Source: a bacterium (GTDB lineage Bacteria > Patescibacteriota > Dojkabacteria > JAKAPS01 > JAJZLI01). Taken from it: 35,923 nucleotides of DNA. Made by a program: the position numbers and the translations under genes. The notes beneath the pieces were generated by a model. It ran no database searches, was not told where the DNA came from, and saw only the letters and a list, made by a program, of their open reading frames with translations. The stretch lies in the NCBI GenBank assembly GCA_021791275.1, contig JAJYWX010000014.1, positions 1-35,923 of the forward strand, written 5' to 3'. This document shows positions 1 through 8,507 of the stretch, one piece after another. Every line of letters begins with the position of its first letter. Positions within the stretch are counted from its first letter, which is position 1.

Positions 1-478
1 AATATGTCTTGATGCCGTCAAATTTTAATTTTGGAAACTCCTCTTTTCTGTTTGCAGAAAAAAATAAACTTATATTATATTTATTTTTATTATCCTCTAT
101 CATCTGATAGAGTGGGGAAATCCCGCTCCCTGTTGCAATAAACCATATATTTTCTGATTTATCATTCTTATTAAATTTAAAATCCCCCAAAGGTCCTATA
201 TATGATACTTTTTCATATGTTACAAATTGCCTTATACTTCTTCTTCCTATCCCATCACCATTTATATTAACTATTATTGAAAAGTTCTTTTTATCCTCTG
301 ATACAGAAAATATAGAATAATTCCTTGGAACTATATTTGCAATAAATAAAGTTATATACTCCCCTGGAGTATATTCTATATGATTGGTTTTAAAATCAAC
401 CTTTAATAAATTATTAGAGATTTTCTCTCTGGATATTATTACAGCTTTGTTCTTTTGATGTACTAAATTTTTAAACAT
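1..478 (-). CDS. Ferredoxin-reductase-type FAD/NAD(P)H oxidoreductase, C-terminus missing (partial)
   Basis: The first 159 residues are present; the gene runs off the left edge. It begins with ATG at 478. An FAD-binding barrel carries R52-N-Y-S55 (the RxYS flavin-binding motif) and GPLGDF at 95-100, followed by the start of a nucleotide-binding Rossmann domain with ATGSGISP at 115-122. This order is that of the ferredoxin-NADP reductase superfamily, which moves electrons from NAD(P)H through FAD to a heme or iron-sulfur partner. There is no heme-globin or membrane part in the visible portion. Its start overlaps the end of the upstream four-helix membrane protein by 8 nt, so the two are probably co-translated and the membrane protein is the likely electron acceptor. 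Family assignment is firm; the physiological acceptor is inferred. The missing end could hold a 2Fe-2S domain. Confidence 0.85.
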   Translation of the reverse strand, partial: MFKNLVHQKNKAVIISREKISNNLLKVDFKTNHIEYTPGEYITLFIANIVPRNYSIFSVSEDKKNFSIIVNINGDGIGRRSIRQFVTYEKVSYIGPLGDFKFNKNDKSENIWFIATGSGISPLYQMIEDNKNKYNISLFFSANRKEEFPKLKFDGIKTY

Positions 479-926
479 GTATTATTCTAAGTATTTCCAA
501 AACTAAAGGAAGGTGGAATATTAAAACACCCAAAACCATATGTACAAATATGAAAAATACCGCGATTCCTCCTAATATATAATGATATTTAGATGAAGGA
601 AGTTGATATTTTTTAAAAATTTTAATATTAAATTTCTTAATAATCCCTGTTATAAAAGCTAGTATAAAGAAAAATAGAGCAACCACCCCTGCCCAATAAT
701 CTATGTTTTGAGATTGAAAATCAGAGAGAGCTAAACTTACATGTATAAAGACAAGTATTGCCGTTGTATATCCCAAAAGAACATGAAATTTATTTGCAGG
801 CACTTGATATTTTACCCAAAATTTAAGGTTGAATTTCTTAATTAATGCAGTGATTATGAGTAAGCCCAAAGAAAATGCCGCAAGAACACCTGTAGTAGCT
901 ATATAAGTTAATATACTAAATTGCAT
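471..926 (-). CDS. Four-helix membrane protein, cytochrome b561/ferric-reductase-like, internally duplicated
   Basis: A 151-residue integral membrane protein with helices near residues 8-30, 47-68, 78-97 and 114-138. Each half contains the pattern KKFN-x-K, KYQ-x-P and K-(F/Y)-H, and places two histidines 14 residues apart: H48/H62 and H115/H129. Such His pairs inside helices are how b-type hemes are ligated in cytochrome b561 and ferric reductase-like proteins, so two hemes (or one heme bridging the repeats) are possible. The next gene is a flavin reductase, overlapping by 8 nt, which supports a transmembrane electron-transfer pair. It is shorter than usual ferric reductases (about six helices). 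What is seen: helices, duplicated halves and paired His. What is inferred: heme binding and redox function. Confidence 0.65.
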   Translation of the reverse strand: MQFSILTYIATTGVLAAFSLGLLIITALIKKFNLKFWVKYQVPANKFHVLLGYTTAILVFIHVSLALSDFQSQNIDYWAGVVALFFFILAFITGIIKKFNIKIFKKYQLPSSKYHYILGGIAVFFIFVHMVLGVLIFHLPLVLEILRIIHV

Positions 927-993
927 AATTTGTTATATTGAAAGAAAAATCTCTTCAGATGCCCTAGAATAGAGTATATTTATTAATAAACAA

Positions 994-1800
994 TTAAATT
1001 CCTCTCATTATCTTTATATACTCAGGAATAAAATTTCTATTCCTTTTCAAGTATATCGGGAATTTTATTGTATCATAAATTTTTGCTATATAGATTTCCC
1101 TTTTTGTTTTGTGCTTTTTTAATAACCTATATTTATTCTTAAGAGAGTATCTAAGATTTCTATAATTGTTCTCATCTCCTCTTATATGTATACAATATGC
1201 ATCTTTCACTAAAACATTTTTATATCCATTTTTAATAAATCTTATTCCTAAATCTACATCTTCATAATAAGATACGAATCGTATATCAAAAAAGCCTATT
1301 TTTTGAATTACTTCTTTTCTATATATTGCTGCTGCTGCACAACATGCCATGATGTATTTGTTTTCTTTTGGAACTCTTTTTATATCGTTTGCGCTGTATC
1401 CAAAATTTAGATATATCCCACAACTATCAACAATCTCTTCATGGGCACTTTTATAATATATCCCTTGTGCCGAAGCTATATTATCATCTTTTTCCATCAC
1501 TTCTATTATTTTTTGTATATATGCGGGAGTAAGGTAAACATCATGATTAAGAGTTAATACATATTTCCCCTTAGCTTTTTTAAGCCCCTGGCTATTGGCT
1601 CTTGCAAATCCAACATTTCTCTTATTTTTTATAACTTTCTGATCTTGTTTTATTTCTTTTATAAATCTTAATGTATGGTCTTTAGAATTATTATCAATGA
1701 TTATGATTTCTATATTTTTATAGGTCTGCTTAATAACCCTAAGCAGGGTTTCCTTTATAAATTTCTCGCTATTGTATGTAACAATTATTACACTTACCAT
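994..1800 (-). CDS. Glycosyltransferase family 2 (rhamnosyltransferase-like)
   Basis: A 268-residue GT-A fold enzyme. The N-terminal strand VSVIIVTYN and IDNNS (35-39) bind the nucleotide; the metal-binding DXD position reads N85-H-D87 rather than the more usual N-N-D; EDVD at 180-183 is the conserved acceptor/catalytic acidic motif of the GT2 rhamnosyltransferase (WbbL-like) subgroup. Such enzymes add one sugar from an NDP-sugar to a cell-surface glycan on the cytoplasmic side. There is no membrane segment, but the C-terminus is strongly basic. It follows the exported-enzyme genes on the same strand, yet has its own -10 box eight bases before the ATG, so it can be transcribed alone. The donor and acceptor cannot be read from sequence. 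Confidence 0.85.
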   Translation of the reverse strand: MVSVIIVTYNSEKFIKETLLRVIKQTYKNIEIIIIDNNSKDHTLRFIKEIKQDQKVIKNKRNVGFARANSQGLKKAKGKYVLTLNHDVYLTPAYIQKIIEVMEKDDNIASAQGIYYKSAHEEIVDSCGIYLNFGYSANDIKRVPKENKYIMACCAAAAIYRKEVIQKIGFFDIRFVSYYEDVDLGIRFIKNGYKNVLVKDAYCIHIRGDENNYRNLRYSLKNKYRLLKKHKTKREIYIAKIYDTIKFPIYLKRNRNFIPEYIKIMRGI

Positions 1801-1808
1801 ATAGTGCC

Positions 1809-1814
1809 ATTATA
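1809..1814 (-). promoter_or_regulatory. -10 box of the GT2 gene, leaderless arrangement
   Basis: On the minus strand the bases read TATAAT, followed by 8 nt and then the ATG at 1800. A start of transcription 6-8 nt after the box would fall on or beside the A of the ATG, leaving no room for a ribosome-binding site. No good -35 is seen. Confidence 0.5.
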
Positions 1815-1834
1815 CCCTATATGGCAAGTTACTC

Positions 1835-2374
1835 TTAATTACAAGTGGAGATACTCCTGTTTGTTATTCCAGAGTTAGGATTATTAAAACAGTAAGAGTT
1901 TGTAAGTATCCATTTATTATTTATATTTGATAAATCAAACTCTTGTATGTCTGAGGAATTTTCTCCTGAAACTTTTATTATTGATATTGAAGGAAGTTCT
2001 GTAATTATAGAATAACTTGGATTTGTGTAAGGCCCAATTAATCTGGTAATAGGATTTAGCTTTCCTCCATTTTTGATATATTGTGATGCTCTTTCTCTGA
2101 AGTTTTCAGATATTGGGCAATTACTGCTTTCAATACAATTTTTGTAATTGTTTATTATATATTGCATTACAGTAATAGGGTCTTGTTCTGGGAAAGATAA
2201 GTTTTTAGAAGCTTTTTTAGTGTTAATACCTTTTATTTGAGTATAAATTCCTGAAATATTAGAATTTTTGACTGAATTTTTTTTATAACTGTTGTATAAA
2301 AGTATTGATAAAACTATTACAGCTATAGCTAATATTACTATTATTGTATTTTTAAAAATATTCTCTTTTTTCAT
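1835..2374 (-). CDS. Small membrane-anchored extracytoplasmic protein with four cysteines, unknown function
   Basis: 179 residues. Residues 1-8 are basic, 9-28 form one hydrophobic helix (signal anchor), and the remainder lies outside the membrane. After a Lys/Asn/Ser linker (to about 60) a compact domain follows with C80, C86, C162 and C178, which could form two disulfides. The helix-rich DPITVMQYI segment and the later alternating strands ending in NKWIL resemble the outline of NTF2-like lipoprotein domains, but this is only a shape impression. It lies 15 bp downstream of the subtilase gene on the same strand and is probably co-transcribed with the protease and the GH18 gene, so a role at the cell surface is likely. 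I do not recognise the family. Confidence 0.6.
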   Translation of the reverse strand: MKKENIFKNTIIVILAIAVIVLSILLYNSYKKNSVKNSNISGIYTQIKGINTKKASKNLSFPEQDPITVMQYIINNYKNCIESSNCPISENFRERASQYIKNGGKLNPITRLIGPYTNPSYSIITELPSISIIKVSGENSSDIQEFDLSNINNKWILTNSYCFNNPNSGITNRSISTCN

Positions 2375-2389
2375 ATAAATATAAATTTG

Positions 2390-4498
2390 TTATCCAGAGA
2401 CAGAGACTGAGTTTATGCCATAAATACTTCCAGAGTAGTTGGCATCTCCAAAGGTATATATAGCCCCATCTCTTTCTAGTATATAATATCCAATATTATC
2501 ATTTGTTAAAAGAAGGTCTACTGGTATATTTGAAGGAACTGCGGATGGATTTATATTATACATCGATCCATAAAATTGGGCATTTCCAAAGGTATATATA
2601 GCTCCATCTTGAGTTAAAAGATAATATCCAAGATCATTTTGTGTTACTTTTAGAGTAACACTTGTCTTTACGGGAGCATTTGGAATATTGTATACAGATC
2701 CATAGAATTGAGCATTTCCGAATGTATAAACAGAACCATTTTGAGTTAGTATATAATATCCTCCTCCATCCGGCGTGATTGCAAACGCCACAGGATTTCT
2801 ATCTGGTATTGCAGAGCTTGGAATATTGTACAAAGATCCATAAAATTGGGCATTACCGAATGTATATACAGCACCATCTTGGGTTAATATATAATATCCT
2901 CCTCCATTTGGAGTAGGTACTATCGCGACAGAATTTCTATCTGGAGGATTGGAAATATTATACATGGATCCATAAAATTGAGCGTTTCCAAAAGTATAAA
3001 CAGATCCGTTTTGAGTCAGTATGTAATATCCAAGATTGTTGGAAGTTTCACTTATATCAACAACACTTCCATAATTTTGATTTATAGATTGCATACTACC
3101 ATAGTTGGGAATTCCACCTTCTGAGTAGACTCCACCAGAGGAGGAGAGTATGTTGTATGCTGATGTATTATTTTGTCCATTATTTTGAGATAACATTGCA
3201 TTAACATTTAAAAGTCCATATCCAAATTCATTGGCATTTCCAATATTAGTGGAGCTTTGCTCCAGTGCATTTTCAATTACATTTAGAGGCTGTATTCCAT
3301 ATTTAGACTCATACAATGCTACAGCTGCAGTTACCTGTGGTGCTGAAAATGATGTTCCTGCTGCGTATTGATTTGCGAAATTACTGTATCCTGATACACT
3401 TCCAGATCCAAAACCTGCATAGCTTTGCTGATATACTAATGGATTATTATATCCAACCGGAGCTACTAATGTTTGGCAGTTTCCAAGAGAGCTACAACCA
3501 TAGTTTGAATAACTCGTAAGTGCATTTTGAGAATTTGTTGCACCAACAGCTATTACATTAGGGTATCCTGCAGGGTAATCTATACTTGATGTTCCCTCAT
3601 TTCCGGAAGATGCAACAACTATAATTCCATCAGATATCGCCTGCTCAACCATATTCTCCTCTTGGGTGTTGGGAGTAGACCCTGTAAAGCTCATATTGAT
3701 TATATTTGCATGATTATTGATTGCCCATTGAATTCCTAAAAGCTCTGCACTCAGAGGTATTCCAGAAGAATTTCCAACCTTTATAGGCATTATAGAAACA
3801 TTAAATGCTATTCCTGCAACTCCATATTCTTGAGATCCAGAAGCGTCATTGTTTGTGCCAGAAGCGATAACTCCCGTTACAAAAGTTCCATGACCCACAC
3901 TATCATATGGATCATACAGGTCTTGAGTGTCTCCTTGATATTGAGCTAATGCGTTATATGGATCAACTATATTAGTTTGAGATAAGGCAGGGGATTGGGA
4001 ATATGTCGTCCCCGTCAAAGGATTGGTATATGTTTGATATTCTACTCCAGAGTCAAGAACAGCTACCTTTATATTACTTGATCCTCCTAAAGATTGGGAG
4101 AATCCAGAATTATCTACTACTGGAGCGTTTATATCAAAGAGATTTTTTTGTAAATTTATATCAACATTATTTGGAAGTGAGGCAAAATGCCTTATATAAT
4201 TAGGAGAAACACTGCTTACACTTTTATTAGCGATAAGGGAGGTAAGAAACGTTTTATAATTTTCATTTTTTGGTTTATCAACTATTTTAATATTATTGTT
4301 GACATTTATAACCTTAGCCCCATCAAAGTTTTTACTCTTAGAGCTTACGATTACAGAATTTTGAGAATAGTCTTTTCCGGAAGTTAGTTTTTGATACTTT
4401 GAGTTTATGTTTTGTATATTTACATCTGATGCATATAATCTTCCCACAACAGAAGAAAATATTATCGTAGCAATACTGATAATTAATATTTTTTTCAT
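2390..4498 (-). CDS. Secreted subtilisin-like serine protease (S8) with six C-terminal propeller-like repeats
   Basis: 702 residues. A signal peptide occupies 1-23 (cut near YAS), then an I9-like propeptide at about 46-104, then an S8 catalytic domain at about 115-440. The triad is D149 (AVLDSGV), H203 (GHGTFVTG) and S383 (GTSFSAP); the oxyanion Asn is N300 (SSGNEG). All key residues are present, so it should be an active exported endopeptidase. From about 446 to 695 there are six repeats of roughly 45 residues with the core GYYILTQ-DG-x-VYTFG-x-AQFYGS; the first copy is degenerate. Similar GYW..DGG..FGDA repeats are known in actinobacterial surface proteins and are likely beta-propeller blades. 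The GH18 gene ends 2 nt upstream and carries the same repeats, so both probably bind the same surface target. The substrate is unknown. Confidence 0.93.
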   Translation of the reverse strand: MKKILIISIATIIFSSVVGRLYASDVNIQNINSKYQKLTSGKDYSQNSVIVSSKSKNFDGAKVINVNNNIKIVDKPKNENYKTFLTSLIANKSVSSVSPNYIRHFASLPNNVDINLQKNLFDINAPVVDNSGFSQSLGGSSNIKVAVLDSGVEYQTYTNPLTGTTYSQSPALSQTNIVDPYNALAQYQGDTQDLYDPYDSVGHGTFVTGVIASGTNNDASGSQEYGVAGIAFNVSIMPIKVGNSSGIPLSAELLGIQWAINNHANIINMSFTGSTPNTQEENMVEQAISDGIIVVASSGNEGTSSIDYPAGYPNVIAVGATNSQNALTSYSNYGCSSLGNCQTLVAPVGYNNPLVYQQSYAGFGSGSVSGYSNFANQYAAGTSFSAPQVTAAVALYESKYGIQPLNVIENALEQSSTNIGNANEFGYGLLNVNAMLSQNNGQNNTSAYNILSSSGGVYSEGGIPNYGSMQSINQNYGSVVDISETSNNLGYYILTQNGSVYTFGNAQFYGSMYNISNPPDRNSVAIVPTPNGGGYYILTQDGAVYTFGNAQFYGSLYNIPSSAIPDRNPVAFAITPDGGGYYILTQNGSVYTFGNAQFYGSVYNIPNAPVKTSVTLKVTQNDLGYYLLTQDGAIYTFGNAQFYGSMYNINPSAVPSNIPVDLLLTNDNIGYYILERDGAIYTFGDANYSGSIYGINSVSVSG
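2414..3163 (-). repeat. Six protein repeats (~45 aa) in the protease tail
   Basis: Repeat starts lie at protein residues of about 446 (degenerate), 490, 534, 580, 624 and 670. Each carries a GYY(I/L)LTQ(N/D)G strand, (V/I)YTFG, and AQFYGS(M/V/L)YNI, followed by a variable 12-18 residue link. The repeats are similar at the DNA level as well, including copies shared with the neighbouring GH18 gene. Confidence 0.9.
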
Positions 4499-4500
4499 AA

Positions 4501-6597
4501 TTAAGGTGAGAGATTAAATCCTTGCGTGCTATTAAAAATACCTATACCAGTACCATCATAAACCGCATTTCCGAAAGTATAAATACCTCCATCTTGAGTG
4601 ACCAAATAATATCCTTGATTATTATTTGTAACAGCGAATGCTATTGGTGTAGTATTAGGAGCTCCACTTATATTATACATAGAGCCAAAGAATTGAGCAT
4701 CTCCAAAGGTATAAACTGCTCCATCCTGAGTAGTTATATAATAACCTCCTCCGTCTGGAGTTAAAGCAAGATTTACTGCATTTTTATTAGGAGCTTGAGG
4801 AATATTAAATACAGATCCATGGAATTGAGCATCTCCAAATGTGTAAACTGCTCCATTGGATGTCATTATGTAGTAACCCTCTCCATCTGGAGTAACTGCA
4901 AATGCAACAGGAGTTCTATCTGGTATTGCAGAAGAGGGTATGTTATATAAAGATCCGAAGAATTGGGCATCTCCAAAGGTATAGACACCCCCATCTGCCG
5001 TTAATACATAGTATCCTTTTCCATCTGGAGTAGTTGCTATAGTCACGGGGGTCTTTACTGGAGCATTCGGGATATTGTATACAGACCCGTAGAATTGGGC
5101 CGAGCCAAAAGTATAGATACCACTATCTTGGGTAAGTATATAATAGCCCGTGTCATTTGGAAGTGGGGACATTGAAACTGCATTATAATTAGGTGCATTA
5201 TTTATGTAAGACATATCTCCGTAATAATTAGCTTCTCCTAATGGTAATATTTTTCCATGCGAAGATAGTATATAGTATGCACTGTTATTTTTTGAAAATA
5301 TTGAATTCTCTGTGAAGTAGCTATTTATAGCACCTGTAAGCTCAGTGGATGGCTGTTCATATCCTAGTGTCCATATGCTTACTCCTCTTAAGTTTGATTG
5401 TAATACTTGTGAGTACACCAACCCCAGTGATGTGGCATTGGAATAATAGCCCTCTCTTAACTGATCTCCAGATGCACAATTCGGAGGAGTATTATTTGAT
5501 GTATAACAGTATCCATACCATGGGGTTGAGCTTTGCGAATCCCAGTGTTTAGTGTTTTGATTTTTGTACTCATCATTTGTTTGTCCATAAGGCTCACTTA
5601 TGCCAGTTCCACTAACTACGGATGCATTTTGAGAATCATTTGTTGTTTGATAATCATTTCCGTAATATGGGATTCCCAATATTATTTTATTAGGATTTAT
5701 TGCAGACGCATAATCAAGTATTGTTCTTCTGACATCGTACCATAAAGGTCCTGCCCCATTATTATATCCAGTAAAAGGATTCACGGGTTCTGCTACAGTT
5801 GAAGATGGGGTATAGTAATCGTACGCCATAACATTTACTGCATCTGCAGCATTTGCAAGTGCAGGGATGTTATACAAGGATCCTTGCCAACGTACTGCTG
5901 ATGCAATAGTATCAACGCTTACAAACGATCCTGGTATTTGTTGGTGTGTTTCACTTGTAAGATTCGCAACAAAAGATGTGAAATTGTTTATTGTTGTAGT
6001 ATCTGGGGTACCTTCTGATCCTGGGTCATATTCAAAATCTATATTTATACCCTGAAGGTTATATTGCTTTGTTATTGCTATTATATTGTTAATAAAATTT
6101 TGAGAATTTGTGGAGTTGTTTACGACACTCTCTATATCTGATAGATTAAAAATTTTTGCTGTTATAACTACCCTTACATTATATGAGTGTGCAATATTTA
6201 CCATATTTGTAAATTGTGCGGATGTAAGCCCTGCGTATCCATTTCCACCACCTGCTCCTGTTCCAAAATTACCATTTCCATCAGATGTTATTCCAAAATA
6301 ATCTATTGTTGTTAGGTTCTGATATGGATAATTTAGATATGCACCTGAAGAAAGGTCCCAATATGGAGCAAATCCCATAACTTCTTTTTGAAGTCCCTGA
6401 GGGCCATAACTTGCAAACTGATCAAATGGGGTTGGTTTAACAGTTGTTTTTACAAAAGAATAGGATTTATTCTGGTATAGTGAGTTAAGGTACATATTCC
6501 CCATATATGCTGATTGCGGGGGAGGGGTTTGTGCAAACACCTTTCCTGAAAAAGATAAGAAAACTAATGCAATAATTAAAGGTATATATTTTTTCAT
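4501..6597 (-). CDS. Secreted GH18 family glycosidase (YaaH/CFLE-like) with six C-terminal propeller-like repeats
   Basis: 698 residues with a signal peptide at 1-22 (cut near FAQ). The GH18 barrel spans about 70-430. Its active-site strand reads GINIDFEY at 183-190, so the catalytic acid E189 and the assisting D187 are kept, while the outer Asp of the chitinase DGxDxDxE signature is Asn (N185). The same NIDFE form occurs in spore-cortex YaaH/CFLE-type enzymes that act on peptidoglycan N-acetylglucosamine bonds. Other family marks are GFAPYW (75-80), VNVMAYDYY (254-262), ILGIPYYG (306-313) and GVSIWTLGYE (405-414). Residues from about 439 to 690 form six repeats of the same type as in the downstream protease. 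A glycan substrate (peptidoglycan or another GlcNAc polymer) is likely; which one is not shown. Confidence 0.9.
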   Translation of the reverse strand: MKKYIPLIIALVFLSFSGKVFAQTPPPQSAYMGNMYLNSLYQNKSYSFVKTTVKPTPFDQFASYGPQGLQKEVMGFAPYWDLSSGAYLNYPYQNLTTIDYFGITSDGNGNFGTGAGGGNGYAGLTSAQFTNMVNIAHSYNVRVVITAKIFNLSDIESVVNNSTNSQNFINNIIAITKQYNLQGINIDFEYDPGSEGTPDTTTINNFTSFVANLTSETHQQIPGSFVSVDTIASAVRWQGSLYNIPALANAADAVNVMAYDYYTPSSTVAEPVNPFTGYNNGAGPLWYDVRRTILDYASAINPNKIILGIPYYGNDYQTTNDSQNASVVSGTGISEPYGQTNDEYKNQNTKHWDSQSSTPWYGYCYTSNNTPPNCASGDQLREGYYSNATSLGLVYSQVLQSNLRGVSIWTLGYEQPSTELTGAINSYFTENSIFSKNNSAYYILSSHGKILPLGEANYYGDMSYINNAPNYNAVSMSPLPNDTGYYILTQDSGIYTFGSAQFYGSVYNIPNAPVKTPVTIATTPDGKGYYVLTADGGVYTFGDAQFFGSLYNIPSSAIPDRTPVAFAVTPDGEGYYIMTSNGAVYTFGDAQFHGSVFNIPQAPNKNAVNLALTPDGGGYYITTQDGAVYTFGDAQFFGSMYNISGAPNTTPIAFAVTNNNQGYYLVTQDGGIYTFGNAVYDGTGIGIFNSTQGFNLSP
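4528..5283 (-). repeat. Six protein repeats (~45 aa) in the GH18 tail
   Basis: Repeat starts lie near residues 440, 484, 528, 574, 618 and 662, each with GYY(I/V/L), (D/N)G(A/G), (V/I)YTFG(D/N)A and FxGSxxNI. Two links (IPSSAIPDR-x-PVAFA and NIPNAPVKT-x-VT) are nearly identical to links in the protease tail but in the opposite order. Confidence 0.9.
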
Positions 6598-6618
6598 AAT
6601 TTTTATTTATCCATATTT

Positions 6619-6647
6619 AATTTAGCATATAATATATATACAGACAA
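6619..6647 (-). promoter_or_regulatory. Possible promoter for the GH18-protease-membrane protein operon
   Basis: On the minus strand TTGTCT (6647-6642) and TAAATT (6624-6619) are separated by 17 bp, about 21 nt before the ATG at 6597. The region is very AT-rich, so several other -10 choices are possible. Confidence 0.35.
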
Positions 6648-6695
6648 TAACCAAGTTTAGTTTTCAAGATAACTTTTATTTAAAGGCATTTGTTA

Positions 6696-6724
6696 TTGAT
6701 TAAATGGGCCTGTTATCTTATAAT
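6696..6724 (+). promoter_or_regulatory. Promoter of the tandem glycosyltransferase operon; decides the start at 6735
   Basis: TTGATT (6696-6701), a 17-bp spacer and a perfect TATAAT (6719-6724) lie just before the ATG at 6735, leaving 10 nt. Transcription should begin at or within a few bases of that ATG. This rules against the upstream alternatives TTG 6690 and ATG 6723, which lie inside the promoter. Confidence 0.65.
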
Positions 6725-6734
6725 GTTGCAATCT

Positions 6735-8507
6735 ATGAATAGATTCACAACTCTTTTTAAAAAAAGCATAAGGTATATAAAGAATTTTGGATTAATTGAA
6801 TTTTTTAAAAAAGCCAAAGATTATATCAAATCTAAACTAAAGAAAAAGCAGGATAATCTAGAGTATTCAAAGTTAATCTCTATTGAGAAATTTAATAAAA
6901 ATAGTATTAGAAAAGAGATTAATGATTTTAAATACAAACCATTAATCTCTGTTGTGATCCCAACATATAAAACTCCAATAAAATATTTAAATGAAGCTAT
7001 AAAGTCTGTAGAAAATCAATTTTATGATAATTTCGAAATCATAGTCTATGATGATGGATCAAGGGATCTTGACTTAGAAAACTATCTAAAAAGATTAAGT
7101 GCTAAAAAATTAAAGGTATTTTTCTCGAAAAAAAATTTGGGTATTTCAAAGATAACAAATCTAGCTGTTAGCAAATCAGAGGGTGAGTATATAGTTTTTC
7201 TTGACCATGATGACACACTTTCTCCAAACGCCTTGTATGAAGTTTTGAAAATTATTAATAAAAATAAGAATGTAGACTATATTTACTCAGATGAGGACAA
7301 ATTGTCAGAAAAGGGTGAAAGAGAAGATCCATTTTTTAAGCCCGATTTCTCCTATGATTTACTTTTATCTTGTATGTATATAACACATATAAGGGTTATA
7401 AAAAAAACTACTTTTGAAAAATTAAATGGATTAGATTCATCTTATGATGGTGCTCAAGATTGGGATTTTGCACTTCGTCTATATGAGAAAAAAGGTAATT
7501 TCTTCCATATACCAAAAATACTTTATCACTGGAGAAAAAGTGCAAGCTCTACAGCTTCTGAAAGTTCAAATGCTAAAAACTATGCATATCAAAGGCAAAA
7601 GAAACTTTTAGAAGATCATTTAAAAAGGATTAAAGTTAATGCAACTGTTAAAGATGGATTATGGAAAGGGTCATATAAAATAGATTATACAATAAGTGGT
7701 AATCCAAAAGTTGAGATAATAATACCATTTAAAGATAAGGTCGAATATCTTGGGGACTGTATAGATTCTATAAAAAGAAAAACTACATATAAAAATTATG
7801 AAATTTGTATAGTTAACAACCAAAGTGTTAAAGATGAGACCAAGAAGTATATATCTGGATTGAAAGATGTTGTAGTTCTAAATTACAATAAATCGTTTAA
7901 CTTTTCTTTAATTAACAATTTTGCTGTAAAAAGAACTCAGTCAGACTATATAATATTTTTAAACAACGACACTAAAATAATAACACCAAACTGGATAGAG
8001 AATATGTTATCCCTTGCACAAAGAAAAGATACAGGAGCTGTTGGGGGATTACTTCTATATAAAGATAATACTGTACAACATGCTGGAATCATTGTGGGGC
8101 TAGGAGGAGTGGCAGCGCATTCACATAGGGGATTTGACTCTCACTCAAACGGGCACGGAGGACTTTTAACGGTTATAAGGGATGTGTCTGCAGTTACTGC
8201 GGCATGTATGATGGTTGAAAGGTCTAAATTTTTAAAAATTAAAGGCTTTGATGAAAATTTAAAGATAGCATATAATGATGTTGACCTATGTTTAAGGCTA
8301 TTAAATTTAGGGTACAGGTCTGTATATACGCCGTATGCGAAGCTTTATCATTATGAGTCAAAAACAAGGGAAAAAACTGTAGGGGAAAATGATCATGATA
8401 CTGGGATATTTTTAAAGAAATGGAAACATTATATTAAGAAGGGAGATTCTTTTTATAATATAAATTTAACTCATTCAAAAGAAGATTATTCTTTTAGAAA
8501 AATATGA
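6735..8507 (+). CDS. Tandem two-domain glycosyltransferase (GT2-GT2)
   Basis: 590 residues from the ATG at 6735. A basic helical N-terminus is followed by two complete GT2 domains. Domain 1 (about 69-295) opens with PLISVVIPTYK and has the metal motif D157-H-D-D160, then SDEDK, and ends with LYHWRKS. Domain 2 (about 324-545) has VNNQS, the metal motif N410-N-D412, HAGII, and NDVDL at 514-518. This pairing is typical of O-antigen/rhamnan-type glycan polymerising or bifunctional transferases, in which each domain adds a different sugar or linkage. There is no transmembrane helix, so it acts on the cytoplasmic face. Its TGA stop overlaps the next ATG by 4 nt, so the next enzyme is translationally coupled. 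Donor sugars are not readable. Confidence 0.9.
   Translation: MNRFTTLFKKSIRYIKNFGLIEFFKKAKDYIKSKLKKKQDNLEYSKLISIEKFNKNSIRKEINDFKYKPLISVVIPTYKTPIKYLNEAIKSVENQFYDNFEIIVYDDGSRDLDLENYLKRLSAKKLKVFFSKKNLGISKITNLAVSKSEGEYIVFLDHDDTLSPNALYEVLKIINKNKNVDYIYSDEDKLSEKGEREDPFFKPDFSYDLLLSCMYITHIRVIKKTTFEKLNGLDSSYDGAQDWDFALRLYEKKGNFFHIPKILYHWRKSASSTASESSNAKNYAYQRQKKLLEDHLKRIKVNATVKDGLWKGSYKIDYTISGNPKVEIIIPFKDKVEYLGDCIDSIKRKTTYKNYEICIVNNQSVKDETKKYISGLKDVVVLNYNKSFNFSLINNFAVKRTQSDYIIFLNNDTKIITPNWIENMLSLAQRKDTGAVGGLLLYKDNTVQHAGIIVGLGGVAAHSHRGFDSHSNGHGGLLTVIRDVSAVTAACMMVERSKFLKIKGFDENLKIAYNDVDLCLRLLNLGYRSVYTPYAKLYHYESKTREKTVGENDHDTGIFLKKWKHYIKKGDSFYNINLTHSKEDYSFRKI

Noticed and set aside
6690-6734. Upstream TTG 6690 or ATG 6723 as the start of the tandem glycosyltransferase
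   Set aside because: Both lie within the -35/-10 region (6696-6724); the ATG at 6735 follows the promoter directly.
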